Origin: Pseudomonadota bacterium | GTDB lineage: Bacteria > Pseudomonadota > Gammaproteobacteria > Steroidobacterales > Steroidobacteraceae | Direction: 5' to 3' | DNA length: 64,000 nt | Assembly (NCBI GenBank): GCA_963204835.1 | Contig: CAUJHJ010000050.1 | Coordinates: 27,639-91,638 of the forward strand | Part shown: piece after piece, positions 47,471-55,790 of the stretch | Layout of the letters: every line of letters begins with the position of its first letter | Numbering within the stretch: position 1 is the first letter of the stretch | Notes under the pieces: generated by a model | Seen by the model: the letters and a program-made list of their open reading frames with translations, nothing else | The model's database searches: none | Told to the model about the DNA's origin: nothing | Position numbers and translations under genes: made by a program

Positions 47471-48366
47471 CTCCGGCCGGTGGCCCGCCGACGCGGCATG
47501 ATCACAGCGAGCACGAGGGCCACGAGAAAGGCTCCCAAGAGGATGCCCATCTCGAGCAGGTAATCCTGCGGCTGCGTCCAGAACTCGGTGAACAGCCCCC
47601 ATTCCTGCGTGATTTCCACCGACACCCACATGACGCCCGCGGTCGGCACCGCGTAGCGGACTGCCGCAAGGACGCGCGTGAAGCGCCCGAGGCGCATCAA
47701 CAGGTAGAACGTCCAGATCGTGAGCAGGAAGGTCGCGACATAAGTCACCGGATGGTGCAGGCCGAAGAAGCGCGAGTCGACCAGGAACAGCGACACCGCG
47801 TAGCAGAACCAGATCACGTACAGCACCTCGAGGAAGGTGATGCGCGCGAAATTGCGCTCGGACGCCGAGGCCGGCTTGCCGGCATCGTAGCGGCACATGC
47901 GCTGGATCCACATGAAGGCATTGCAGCGCGTGTCGCGGTTGAAGACGAAGAACGGCAGCGTCGCCATCAACAACCCGACCGTGGCCTCGACGAACAGCAG
48001 GCTCGCCGACAGGACGTGCTCGCCGTTGACCATCAGCGGCCCCATGCCCATGAACTCGGGATTGAACCGGAACGACAGTTCGATCCAGCCGGTCCACACG
48101 AGATGCGCCGCGATGAATCCGAGCCAGGTCCCGACAGCCTCGCTCTTGCTGAGCGAACCGTAGACCAGCAAGGCGACCGCAATCAGGCCGAAGCCGATGC
48201 TGACCGGCTTGTCATAGCGCTCGGGGAATACGTCCATGACGATTCCCAGCACGCTGTGCATCAGGGGCACGATGCCGAGGACCGCGATGAAAGCGAGGAT
48301 GCCGACGAAAGGCGGCGCCGAGAGTCGGCCGAGCCCGCCGGAGGGCACGGAAGCAGCGGTGGTCAT
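47467..48366 (-). CDS. Seven-to-eight-helix membrane protein, unknown function
   Basis: A 299-residue protein I do not recognise. Hydrophobic segments occur at about 21-43, 58-75, 80-98, 118-142, 180-200, 208-226, 238-254 and 272-292. Charged loops carry 'NRDTRCNAFMWIQRMCRYDAGKPASASERNFARITFLEVLYVIW', and there are many tryptophans and phenylalanines, as in heme- or lipid-binding membrane proteins. It lies upstream of the TonB-dependent receptor on the same strand with a 136-bp gap containing an FNR-type box and a hairpin. No cofactor motif is certain. Confidence 0.8.
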   Translation of the reverse strand: MTTAASVPSGGLGRLSAPPFVGILAFIAVLGIVPLMHSVLGIVMDVFPERYDKPVSIGFGLIAVALLVYGSLSKSEAVGTWLGFIAAHLVWTGWIELSFRFNPEFMGMGPLMVNGEHVLSASLLFVEATVGLLMATLPFFVFNRDTRCNAFMWIQRMCRYDAGKPASASERNFARITFLEVLYVIWFCYAVSLFLVDSRFFGLHHPVTYVATFLLTIWTFYLLMRLGRFTRVLAAVRYAVPTAGVMWVSVEITQEWGLFTEFWTQPQDYLLEMGILLGAFLVALVLAVIMPRRRATGRS

Positions 48367-48624
48367 ATTCTTCTGGATCCCCCGTTTGGTAAGCGGTCGA
48401 ATCTAACCGCGGCCGCGATACAGCGACAAGGTCCGGACGTTTCGCGCGCCGCTCCGTGGCCGCTTGCGCCTCATGGCCCGGCCCAGGCCGGCCCGTTGAT
48501 TGGAATTCACCTTATTCGGGATACCTGCGGGGTTTGTCGGAAAAGCGTGCACTCCGTCCGGTTGCCGGCCCGCCCAAGCACTACCATGCGCGCCCTTCGG
48601 ATCGCTTGCCAACGGAGTCCTGTC

Positions 48625-48720
48625 GTGGAATTTGTCGAGTTTCTCTGCATCGTCACCCTGGGCCTGCTCATCGCACAGGTCGTCACCATCGTCGGTGCGA
48701 AGCTGACCGACGGACGCTAA
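48625..48720 (+). CDS. Possible 31-residue single-span membrane protein
   Basis: GTG 48625 to TAA 48720, preceded by CGGAG at a good distance. The product MEFVEFLCIVTLGLLIAQVV plus 11 more residues is one hydrophobic helix with a short charged tail (KLTDGR). It overlaps the end of the convergent SRAP gene by 4 bp. No homologue is known to me, so this could be chance. Confidence 0.35.
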   Translation: MEFVEFLCIVTLGLLIAQVVTIVGAKLTDGR

Positions 48721-49391
48721 TCGCCAGGGCCGAACAGGTCCTGCGGCTGCTCGACCCCCCTGAATCGCCCGGCAATCACCGGCTCGGCTTCGATCAGGTC
48801 GTCGGGATAGGGACGCAGGACCGCCCTGGCCTCGTCGGGCGCACCCTCCAGCCAGGCATCGTGGTCCGCGGCCTGCAGCATCACGGGCTGGCGCTTCTTC
48901 TCGTTGTGGATTTCCGCCATCCGCGGTGATGCGGGCATCGTGACGATCGTGCAGGACGTGATGACCTCGCCGCCGGCGCCGATCGACTCGTCCCAGAGGC
49001 CCGCGAGTCCGAACCACTCCCGGTCCCGTATCCAGACGCGATAGGTGACCTTCGCGCGCCGCTCCGTCATGTGCGGCTCGAAGAAGCAACTCACCGGAAT
49101 GATGCAGCGCTGGCCCCTGCGCCAGGCCGCGCGATAGGTCGGCGCCGTTTCCATCCGCTCGATCGTCGCGTTGAAGGTGGACGCCTTGAGTGGCACTCCC
49201 CTCGCCCAGCCCGGGATCAGGCCCCAGCGCATCGGCACGGCTTCGCGCACGCCGTTGCGCATCCGGATCACCGGAAAGAGGTCGGTCGGCCGTGCATCGA
49301 ACGGTGCGACCGCGAAATCCCATTCCACTACCTTGAGCCCGAGCGCCTCGGCGATTGCAGGCGACATCTTCGGGCGCATGCGGCCGCACAT
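48717..49391 (-). CDS. SOS response-associated peptidase (SRAP, YedK/HMCES family)
   Basis: A 224-residue protein that shields abasic sites in single-stranded DNA by forming a thiazolidine crosslink with its N-terminal cysteine. ATG 49391 gives MCGRMRPKMS, so Cys2 becomes the N-terminal nucleophile after Met removal; the upstream start of the longer frame (49427) would destroy this and is rejected. 'MRWGLIPGWA', 'FNATIERMETAPTYRAAWRRGQRCIIPVSCFFEP' and 'MAEIHNEKKRQPVML' carry the conserved Asn, Glu and His. It is preceded by a small gene on the same strand with a 32-bp gap. Confidence 0.92.
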   Translation of the reverse strand: MCGRMRPKMSPAIAEALGLKVVEWDFAVAPFDARPTDLFPVIRMRNGVREAVPMRWGLIPGWARGVPLKASTFNATIERMETAPTYRAAWRRGQRCIIPVSCFFEPHMTERRAKVTYRVWIRDREWFGLAGLWDESIGAGGEVITSCTIVTMPASPRMAEIHNEKKRQPVMLQAADHDAWLEGAPDEARAVLRPYPDDLIEAEPVIAGRFRGVEQPQDLFGPGD

Positions 49392-49423
49392 GCGGTGCTC
49401 AGCAAGCCCGCGGGACGGCGCGC

Positions 49424-49726
49424 TCAATCATTGAACCGCTCCTCGTCATTGTCCTCTTGCGCCAGGAAGGCCGCCCGCTCCTGGCTCGCGTCGTCCATCA
49501 GCACGCGATCCGCGGCCTCGTCCAGGACGACCTGCAGGATCTTCTCTGCCCTCGCGAGTTGCTCGCGCGCCCCGGACCAGTCGCCACTGTCACCCGCCGC
49601 AATCGCGCCAGCCACGAGATCCGCGACCGGACCGAGCCTTTCGATCAGCTGCACGCGCTCGCGCCGCAGGGTGGCACGCTCTGCCGCTGCGTCGAGCTCC
49701 TCGGACTTGGTGTGCCGTCGGCTCAA
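49424..49726 (-). CDS. Small hypothetical helical protein
   Basis: A 100-residue protein I do not recognise, rich in Ala, Arg and Glu, with likely long helices ('LDAAAERATLRRERVQLIERLG' and 'AREQLARAEKILQVVLDEAADRV'). It has no signal peptide or membrane span. It is upstream of the SRAP gene on the same strand and divergent from the LysR gene. Coding is plausible from spacing and codon use, but function is unknown. Confidence 0.55.
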   Translation of the reverse strand: MSRRHTKSEELDAAAERATLRRERVQLIERLGPVADLVAGAIAAGDSGDWSGAREQLARAEKILQVVLDEAADRVLMDDASQERAAFLAQEDNDEERFND

Positions 49727-49890
49727 GCGAAGACCTCACTCGTGAAACGGGCCGCTCCTCGCACTTTCCCGCATAGGTTACAGGTCATTTCGGGACATGG
49801 ATAACGCGACCTGCGCGCTCAACGCATTGGCGCTCGTTGCAGCCGGCCGGGCACCCCTATAATCACGGAAACCCGTCCGGATACCCCACG

Positions 49891-50796
49891 ATGGAACTGC
49901 GCCAACTGCGCTATTTCCTGGCGATCGTCGAGCATGGCAGCTTCTCGCGCGCGGCCAGCGAGCTGGGCCGCACTCAACAGGCGCTGAGCAAGGCGATCCA
50001 TGCTCTGGAGGAGGAGCTTGGCGTGCACCTGCTCGATCGCAACGCCCAGCTCGCCGCGCCGACGGCCTTTGGCAAGCTTCTGCTCGAGCACGGCCGCGCG
50101 ATCGAAGGCGAAATGCGCACGCTGCGCGCGAAACTGGCGGGCCTGCTGGAAGCCGAGGCCGGCGTCGTGCGCCTCGGCGCCGGACCGAGCGCAGCGGGCG
50201 GCCTCGTGGCGCGCGCCATGCTCGACCTGCAACGCACCCGCCCGCTGATTCACATCGACGTGCTGGACGGCCTCCATGGAGATCTGGTCCAGCACCTGCA
50301 GCAAGGCCGTATCGATCTTGCAGTCTGCATCGAGACCCACGACGTGGATCTCGGCAATCTCATGCGCGAGACGCTCTGCGAGGACGAGTACGTGATCGTA
50401 TGCGGCGCCGCGCATCCGCTCGCCGGCGAGGGCACGATTTCGGTGAAAGATCTTGCCGGGATGCGCTGGATCGTCGGGCGCAACCACGGCGAAGTGGAAT
50501 CGGCGTGGGCCGCGCTTTTTGACGAGGCGGGACTCGCACGACCCAAGGCGGCGATCGAAACGAATTCCATCGAGTTCTGTCGCGCGACGCTCTGCGCCGG
50601 TGAGCACCTGAGCGTGTTGACGCGCAGCCTCATCGACGACGAACTGCGTTCCGGCAAGCTGCGCGCGCTCGCGGTTGCCCAGGCCGCCTGGCGTCGTCCG
50701 GTCGCCCTCATATACCGGCGCGGCAACCTGCAGGCGCCGGCGATGCTCGCCGTGATCGATGCCCTGTATTCGGCAGCGCGCGTCAGCGACGGCTGA
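49891..50796 (+). CDS. LysR-family transcriptional regulator
   Basis: A 301-residue regulator. The N-terminal winged helix-turn-helix reads 'MELRQLRYFLAIVEHGSFSRAASELGRTQQALSKAIHALEEELGVHLLDR', and the C-terminal part is the usual LysR effector domain ('VRLGAGPSAAGGLVARAMLDLQR', 'GDLVQHLQQGRIDLAVCI'). The frame opens at 49837, but ATG 49891 gives the canonical N-terminus. The flavoprotein operon at 50806-52551 is convergent to it, so its target is not obvious from divergence; the gene at 49424-49726 shares its 164-bp upstream region. Confidence 0.93.
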   Translation: MELRQLRYFLAIVEHGSFSRAASELGRTQQALSKAIHALEEELGVHLLDRNAQLAAPTAFGKLLLEHGRAIEGEMRTLRAKLAGLLEAEAGVVRLGAGPSAAGGLVARAMLDLQRTRPLIHIDVLDGLHGDLVQHLQQGRIDLAVCIETHDVDLGNLMRETLCEDEYVIVCGAAHPLAGEGTISVKDLAGMRWIVGRNHGEVESAWAALFDEAGLARPKAAIETNSIEFCRATLCAGEHLSVLTRSLIDDELRSGKLRALAVAQAAWRRPVALIYRRGNLQAPAMLAVIDALYSAARVSDG

Positions 50797-50805
50797 TGCT
50801 GATCC

Positions 50806-51006
50806 TCACGACGGGTCGCGACGAAAGAGAAGCGCGAGAGTCGCCGGCCGCAGGACCCGACGGAACAGCCGGCGAAGTTCGCCCGGCGTCAAAGTCACTT
50901 CGCACGGCAGGATACCCGCCACGCCGGACAACTTGAGCAGGCCCCCATCCGAGCTGGCCTCATCGATGCGGACATTAAGCTTCATCGCAGGTGTGGCGAC
51001 ACGCAT
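50806..51006 (-). CDS. Small hypothetical protein after the flavoprotein gene
   Basis: Up to 66 residues; an ATG at 50985 (MKLNVRIDEASSDGG) would give 59. It starts 15 bp after the flavoprotein stop, so it is probably co-transcribed. Sequence is basic at the C-terminus ('LTPGELRRLFRRVLRPATLALLFRRDPS') with a beta-rich look before it. No known family recognised. Confidence 0.5.
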   Translation of the reverse strand: MRVATPAMKLNVRIDEASSDGGLLKLSGVAGILPCEVTLTPGELRRLFRRVLRPATLALLFRRDPS

Positions 51007-51021
51007 GTACTGCCCCTGGCA

Positions 51022-52551
51022 TCACGCGGCGGAATGCCGCACGGCGTCCCACGCCGACAAACTTGCCGCATTGCGCCCTGCGGCCCGCCCCGAGATCATC
51101 GCCTCGGTCAGGTACGAACCGTTCTGATACAGATTCGAGAATATCGATCCAAGCTCACCGGCTTCGTACAGCCTGGCAATGGGACTGCCGGAGTGATCGA
51201 GCACCTCTGACTCGATCGTGCGCCGGGCGCCGCCGCCGGTACACACGATGGCCGGAACGATCTCAATCGCATAGAACGGCGGCTTGGCGATCGGCTGGAG
51301 CGTTGCGGGATTGCGGCCAAACTCGGCATCCGTACCCGACGCGCAGGCATCGTTGTAGCGTCGCACGGTCTCCTGAAGCACCGCAGGTTCACGGCCGATC
51401 TTGCGCGCGAGCGCCTCAATGGAATCCGCCTGCGTGATCCAGCCCTTTTCAAGCTCGACCGAATTGTCTTCGCTCCACGGATACTGCTCGACTACCGTAT
51501 TCCACGTCATCACGCTGATGACCAGCGGGTTGTACATGCGCGTGTTCTCATCGAAGATCATGTGCATCGGCATGACGCGGTGATGGGGCGTATCGATCCA
51601 CTCCCCCTGCACCTTCTGCTTGTAATGGGTGATCTGCCACTCGTGCGTTTCGTCGATGAAGCGCCTGCTGTCCGCTCCGACGTCGATCCAGCTGAAGCTC
51701 TGCCAGAACATCTGCCGCAGAAACACGGTCGGATGACCGGGATAGCGAAAGCCGGGCCAGATGCCGCCGGACTGGCCCCGATTGCGCAAGTGCCACATGT
51801 CGGCGCCCGCCTTCTGCAGGATCTTGATGCCCTCGCCGGTGTTGCCCGGGCTGCCGAGCGGATACGCCTCGGACAAGCCAAAGTAGTCGCGCTGCATGTC
51901 GAGGTTGTTCTCGAACCCCCCGGTGCACAGGACGACACCGCGACGGGCCTTGATGTTCCTCCGCACGCCGTTGACCGCCACCACCGCACCGAACACTTCG
52001 AGCGTATCGGGGTCCTGAATCAGGTCCACCAGCGCCGTCTCGAACTGGCGCCGGATGCGCTTGCGCTTTTCGACGTTTGCCTTGAATGCCAGCCACACTC
52101 CGCTCGGCGCCGGCAGGATCGTCGCCGAGTGCGCCACCGCCGCAACCGCCCCGAGCTCCGGGTACTCCAACACCGCCTCGCGCGCGGACCAGCCCGAACC
52201 GTGGATGTACTGGGCACCGGCTTCCTTCGCCCGAGCCTCGATGTACGGCTCCAGCTCGACCATGCGCCGTGCCCACGCGTCCAGCATCGGTTCCGGGATC
52301 GGATTCGTGGCGCTCATGGTGCGCTGATAGTCCTTGAGCGCCTCGACGTCCTTGGAGATGAGCAGGGACTGGCCCGACACGCGCGCGTTTCCACCCGCAT
52401 GACGCTCGGGCATCTTCTCGATCAGCAGCACGTCCGCGGCCGGGTCGCTGTCGTGCGCCTCGATCGCCGTGGCGGCGCCGGAAAGCCCGAAGCCGCACAC
52501 GAGAACGTCGGTCTCATCGTGCCATTCGCGAACACTGCCCAGACTTGCCAT
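51022..52551 (-). CDS. FAD-dependent oxidoreductase of the fumarate reductase / 3-ketosteroid dehydrogenase type
   Basis: A 509-residue flavoprotein. The FAD motif 'TDVLVCGFGLSGAATAIEAHD' followed by 'VLLIEKMPERHAGGNARVSGQ' opens the protein; 'GVVLCTGGFENNLDMQRDYFG' and the C-terminal 'IEIVPAIVCTGGGARRTIESEVLDHSGSPIARLYEAGELGSIFSNLYQNGSYLTEAMISGRAAGR' are typical of the FAD_binding_2 family. This family includes fumarate reductases, KstD and urocanate reductase; the substrate cannot be told. No signal peptide is seen. A small gene follows 15 bp downstream. Confidence 0.88.
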   Translation of the reverse strand: MASLGSVREWHDETDVLVCGFGLSGAATAIEAHDSDPAADVLLIEKMPERHAGGNARVSGQSLLISKDVEALKDYQRTMSATNPIPEPMLDAWARRMVELEPYIEARAKEAGAQYIHGSGWSAREAVLEYPELGAVAAVAHSATILPAPSGVWLAFKANVEKRKRIRRQFETALVDLIQDPDTLEVFGAVVAVNGVRRNIKARRGVVLCTGGFENNLDMQRDYFGLSEAYPLGSPGNTGEGIKILQKAGADMWHLRNRGQSGGIWPGFRYPGHPTVFLRQMFWQSFSWIDVGADSRRFIDETHEWQITHYKQKVQGEWIDTPHHRVMPMHMIFDENTRMYNPLVISVMTWNTVVEQYPWSEDNSVELEKGWITQADSIEALARKIGREPAVLQETVRRYNDACASGTDAEFGRNPATLQPIAKPPFYAIEIVPAIVCTGGGARRTIESEVLDHSGSPIARLYEAGELGSIFSNLYQNGSYLTEAMISGRAAGRNAASLSAWDAVRHSAA

Positions 52552-52729
52552 CGCTGCTCCTGCTTTGAAATTCGTAGCTCATCGCGAGGCTGCACAGTGT
52601 CGTGCCCCGCGCCGCACCTGGCACCTGCGACCGCACCTGCGTCAAGCAGGCGGCCCATGCTCGTCGCCGATGCTACGAATGCCGGACTTGGCAGACAAAC
52701 AACTAATTTTCCTCGGCTACAACGTTCTG

Positions 52730-52948
52730 TTAACCGGCGTGCAATTCTGACCAAGCAAGGGGTGCAACCGGCGTCCAAAATTGACCACCCCGTACCCTGC
52801 AGGTCACCAGCACATTCGGGAAAAAGAACCAGCTCCAGTGAGTCTCCTTCGGCCCCTCCCTCAACTCTACGAGTGCTTCCTCATAGCAATCGCGCTGCGC
52901 ATCAAGGAAGCACTTCAGATCGAAGGAATCACTTGATCCGTTGGGCAT
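52730..52948 (-). pseudogene. Truncated DUF1810 gene
   Basis: The first 45 or so residues ('SDSFDLKCFLDAQRDCYEEALVELREGPKETHWSWFFFPN') match the start of the roughly 140-residue DUF1810 family. After FFFPN the family sequence stops and the frame runs through repeats at 52732-52787 to a stop, for 72 codons in total. The rest of the family is not found in other frames nearby. It appears to have been cut by a mobile-element end. Confidence 0.7.
52732..52787. repeat. Tandem repeats resembling an IS21-type element end (remnant)
   Basis: Two 22-bp copies, 52732-52753 and 52766-52787, agree at 18 of 22 positions and are 34 bp apart; each contains AACCGGCGT and ends TTGACCA or CTGACCA. Read on the minus strand they start TGGTCA, as do the multiple terminal repeats of IS21-family elements. 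No transposase gene is present. The truncated DUF1810 gene ends here. Confidence 0.45.
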
Positions 52949-52978
52949 CGAAACTTGAGTATCCGGCGGAGCATGTAT

Positions 52979-53332
52979 TCAGCGGTAGTACATATCGACC
53001 ACACAATTGAATCCACGTTCGTTCAGGATTTCGGCAATGGCACTTAAATACCCGAGTTCCGTCAAACGATATCGCATCTCCACCTCTGCACGGAGACGCA
53101 GGTTTTTCCTTCGCGATTCAAGTGAAACCCAGTCGAAGTGCTTGGCCAGGAAACGCAAGGCTGGCCATCTCAAGTCGTTGCGCTCAAGGTCAAGGACAAT
53201 ACCGCACGGATAGCAATCCTGGTCATCGGTCGGCATCGTGGTCTTGTCTGCCTCGACGGCCAGGATACCCGCAGCCCTTGCGGCTTCGAGCGCCTCAAGC
53301 ACGTCTTGGAACCTGACAATCTTTTCCGCCAT
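52979..53332 (-). CDS. Hypothetical protein
   Basis: A 117-residue protein I do not recognise, mixed alpha/beta ('MAEKIVRFQDVLEALEAARAAGIL', 'GIVLDLERNDLRWPALRFLAKHFDWVSL', 'YLSAIAEILNERGFNCVVDMYYR'). No signal peptide or membrane span. Base composition is lower in GC than the core genome. It lies in the accessory stretch right of the IS-like remnant. Function unknown. Confidence 0.65.
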   Translation of the reverse strand: MAEKIVRFQDVLEALEAARAAGILAVEADKTTMPTDDQDCYPCGIVLDLERNDLRWPALRFLAKHFDWVSLESRRKNLRLRAEVEMRYRLTELGYLSAIAEILNERGFNCVVDMYYR

Positions 53333-53524
53333 CGACTTCTCTCACGCACTCCCGAATCGGCCACTCGAAACTCGCGTCGCAGGCACGTTCGCGTGCTCTG
53401 TCCAATCACCCATCGACGGTCTCAGTCGCGCCTCCGGGTCCGCGGGCTGCCCGATTGGAGGGTGACCCAAGCCCCCGCGCGGTGAGTTCATATGTGAGCT
53501 GTAAATAGAACATTTACAAAGATG
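53333..53524. other. Intergenic, AT-rich
   Basis: A small inverted repeat TGTAAAT/ATTTACA (53500-53518) lies just after the stop of the next minus-strand gene. It has no T-run; no gene or clear promoter is seen. Confidence 0.4.
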
Positions 53525-54163
53525 CTACGCATCCGCCCATTTGAAATTGATGACCTGGTGCGCTGGATCGGATGGTGCCAGATTTCGAAAGGTCGCCACG
53601 CACGGCAGCGATTTGGCCAGCTCCTTCGCCGCCTCCAGATGATTGACAGCCCCATCAGGTTCTATGTAAGCGACATGCCTACACATGTTCATGCCTGTAC
53701 CCAGCCTCAACGCCAAAGCAGGCCAGGCAAGGCCATCGCGCCCTGGCGTGACAGTGAAGACGCCGGAAAGCTCGAACAGCTCGAGAAGCGCCTGCATCCG
53801 ATCTTCCCGAATCGAATTGTCGAGCACATAGAAAGTCTGGATTTGATGCAGCGTAAGCTGCTCGAAGAAATGACGCATAACCTGGGAACAGTACGCGCGC
53901 GTGAAGCGGTCCAGCACCGTGAGCTCCGCAATGTATCGGTACAAACGGTCTTGCGCTGCGCCCGCCACAAACAAGAGCCCCGATTTGTCGGCAGGCTCCA
54001 AGGCCTCGAAGGCGGCGCGCGTACCCGCAACCATGTCCCGCGCAATGCTGGTGTCATCCTTGGCGACGCGCATTTGCTCCACCGCAAGAGGGAATGCGAC
54101 GACACAGTCGAAGCATTCCGCGGCTCTCGACGGGCCACTCATGTCTACTCGAACTGAATCCAC
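53525..54163 (-). CDS. Hypothetical protein
   Basis: A 212-residue soluble protein I do not recognise. Helical stretches include 'FEALEPADKSGLLFVAGAAQDRLYRYIAELTVLDRFTRAYCSQVMRHFFEQLTLHQIQTFYVLDNSI'. A GTG at 54163 with GGAAGAG upstream is taken as start; an ATG at 54142 is possible. It is divergent from the gene at 54434 and sits among accessory genes of lower GC content. No motif suggests an enzyme. Confidence 0.65.
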   Translation of the reverse strand: MDSVRVDMSGPSRAAECFDCVVAFPLAVEQMRVAKDDTSIARDMVAGTRAAFEALEPADKSGLLFVAGAAQDRLYRYIAELTVLDRFTRAYCSQVMRHFFEQLTLHQIQTFYVLDNSIREDRMQALLELFELSGVFTVTPGRDGLAWPALALRLGTGMNMCRHVAYIEPDGAVNHLEAAKELAKSLPCVATFRNLAPSDPAHQVINFKWADA

Positions 54164-54433
54164 GATCGCACTCTTCCCGTCTTGATTGCCAAACTGAGAA
54201 CGAGAGCCTGCAACGGGATGCTGAACGACATCCCGCCTCGCCCGGAACCTTGATCAGTATCCCACAACAAGACCGCGTGAAGTCTCGTAGCCACGGGCGC
54301 CGGCCGCAACGCGCCCCGAGCGAATGGCCGAAACGAGAATCCCCGCGCGCCGACTCGATAGTCGCCCACGATCTCGTGGCGATTTGAGGTGTATCATCGT
54401 GGCTGCAAGTTCCCACGCAGCATCTCCTGCGCC
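54164..54433. other. Divergent intergenic region
   Basis: Separates two orphan genes. A stem GGGATG/CATCCC (about 54218-54237) is the only structure seen; no clear promoter is recognised. Confidence 0.35.
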
Positions 54434-55027
54434 ATGCCATGGATTCCCTTTCCAATCACGGACGCCTTGAGGCAAGCCATTCTGGAATTGGCGAGAAAGC
54501 CCGGCATCCGTTCGATCTCCTGCCCCTTCGACGACTTCGCGCTTTGGAAGGGGCTACTCCAGGAGCAGGTTCGACGTAGCAAAGCGATGAACCTTTCACC
54601 TCAGGAAGCACTACGCCTCGCCGGACCCGACTCCGGCGTGCCCGGCATCGCCTTGGGGTCCCCGATTACCGATGACGATGACTTCCCCTCTGGCGCTGGC
54701 CTGACCACGACGGCCCCCTCACTGGAATTGTGGGGCGGCGAACTTCACATCCCCTTCGAGGGCGCCTCAGGCGGCGACCTGTTCATTCTGCCCGAGTGGC
54801 ACAACGCCTTCCCCGAAAGGCTTTCCCGGCCCGGCGCCAGGTTGCATTGGATGGTGATGAAGCCCTGCAACTACCTCTTGACCAACCGCGACCTGGGTGA
54901 GCACGAATGTGCCACCCGGACCCTCGTCGCAGACTGCTTCCTCTACACGAGCAACGCGCCGCACGTTGACTGCAATCCTTCTCACCATTTTAGAACACCG
55001 CTGAACGGTTCCACGCCTGGCGCCTGA
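54434..55027 (+). CDS. Hypothetical protein
   Basis: A 197-residue soluble protein from ATG 54434 (MPWIPFPITDALRQAIL); the open frame reaches back to a GTG at 54389. It has regularly spaced acidic and glycine segments ('GSPITDDDDFPSGAGLTTTAPSLELWGGELHIPFEGASGGDLFILPEWHNAFPERL') and several cysteines. I do not recognise the family. It is the only plus-strand gene in this part of the island. Confidence 0.6.
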   Translation: MPWIPFPITDALRQAILELARKPGIRSISCPFDDFALWKGLLQEQVRRSKAMNLSPQEALRLAGPDSGVPGIALGSPITDDDDFPSGAGLTTTAPSLELWGGELHIPFEGASGGDLFILPEWHNAFPERLSRPGARLHWMVMKPCNYLLTNRDLGEHECATRTLVADCFLYTSNAPHVDCNPSHHFRTPLNGSTPGA

Positions 55028-55096
55028 ACGGCAAGGCGGTGGTATCACCGGTGGAAAATCGAGGATCCGCCGCGCCTCAGGCTTGGTAGCGCGCTA

Positions 55097-55756
55097 CTAC
55101 CCCTCATCATTGGCAGAGCCGCGGTAGACAACCTGCCCATTCTCGCGACCAATAACCACGATTGTGCTCGATCGCTGTGCGGGCCCGCCGGACTGCTCGA
55201 TGTACGCGATCCAGCAATCTCCCAAGTCCACGCCGTACAAGACTGGACCACGACCTGTAAGCTCCTCCGGCAGCAGGACCGCACGAACTCCTATGCCAAG
55301 ACCGTGAGCCAGGACATCGGATTTGGCGATCTCCGCTGCCTGCTCACGAGAAATCATTCCGCCACCTTGCTCCTTTCGTGCGCTCCCCTCCCGATCCCGC
55401 TCATACCGTCTCGTCGCGGGAAATTTCGGCAGCCACTCTTCGCGTCGCACGGCCCAGAGCTCATACGTCGGGGTGAACTGATCCGGCGCATCCAGCGCGC
55501 CCAGATTCACCTCGACTTCATCGTCGCTGCGCCCGAACACCGATGAACCGCACCGGGGACAGAAGCACCTCCCCGCGTACTCGCGTGTCTCGCCCTCGAT
55601 CGTCACGGAATCCTGCGCAAACACCGCCGAAGCATGAAAGAGCGCCCCATGATGCTTGCGACAATCGAGGCAGTGGCAAACCCCGACCCGGAACGGCCGC
55701 CCCAACGCGACGAACCTAACCTGGCCACACAAACACCCGCCGTCGAATCGCTCCAT
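55097..55756 (-). CDS. GFA-domain protein fused to a C-terminal Imm35-like domain
   Basis: A 219-residue protein. Residues 1-118 are a GFA (glutathione-dependent formaldehyde-activating-like) zinc domain with all cysteine pairs: 'GGCLCGQVRF', 'CHCLDCRKHHGALF' and 'RCFCPRCGSSVFGR'. From about residue 134 ('MISREQAAEIAKSDVLAHG') a second domain follows, ending 'SSTIVVIGRENGQVVYRGSANDEG'. This resembles the small YrhB/Imm35-like fold often found as single proteins. The fusion is unusual; the boundary contains an internal Met that might start a separate protein in relatives. It is the last gene of the minus-strand set from 57867. Confidence 0.75.
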   Translation of the reverse strand: MERFDGGCLCGQVRFVALGRPFRVGVCHCLDCRKHHGALFHASAVFAQDSVTIEGETREYAGRCFCPRCGSSVFGRSDDEVEVNLGALDAPDQFTPTYELWAVRREEWLPKFPATRRYERDREGSARKEQGGGMISREQAAEIAKSDVLAHGLGIGVRAVLLPEELTGRGPVLYGVDLGDCWIAYIEQSGGPAQRSSTIVVIGRENGQVVYRGSANDEG

Positions 55757-55790
55757 GGCGGCACCCCCCTGCCCCTCGCCCGCCGCACAA

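Noticed and set aside
49392..49427. Upstream start of the SRAP gene at 49427
   Set aside because: The family needs the catalytic cysteine at position 2, which only the ATG at 49391 provides.
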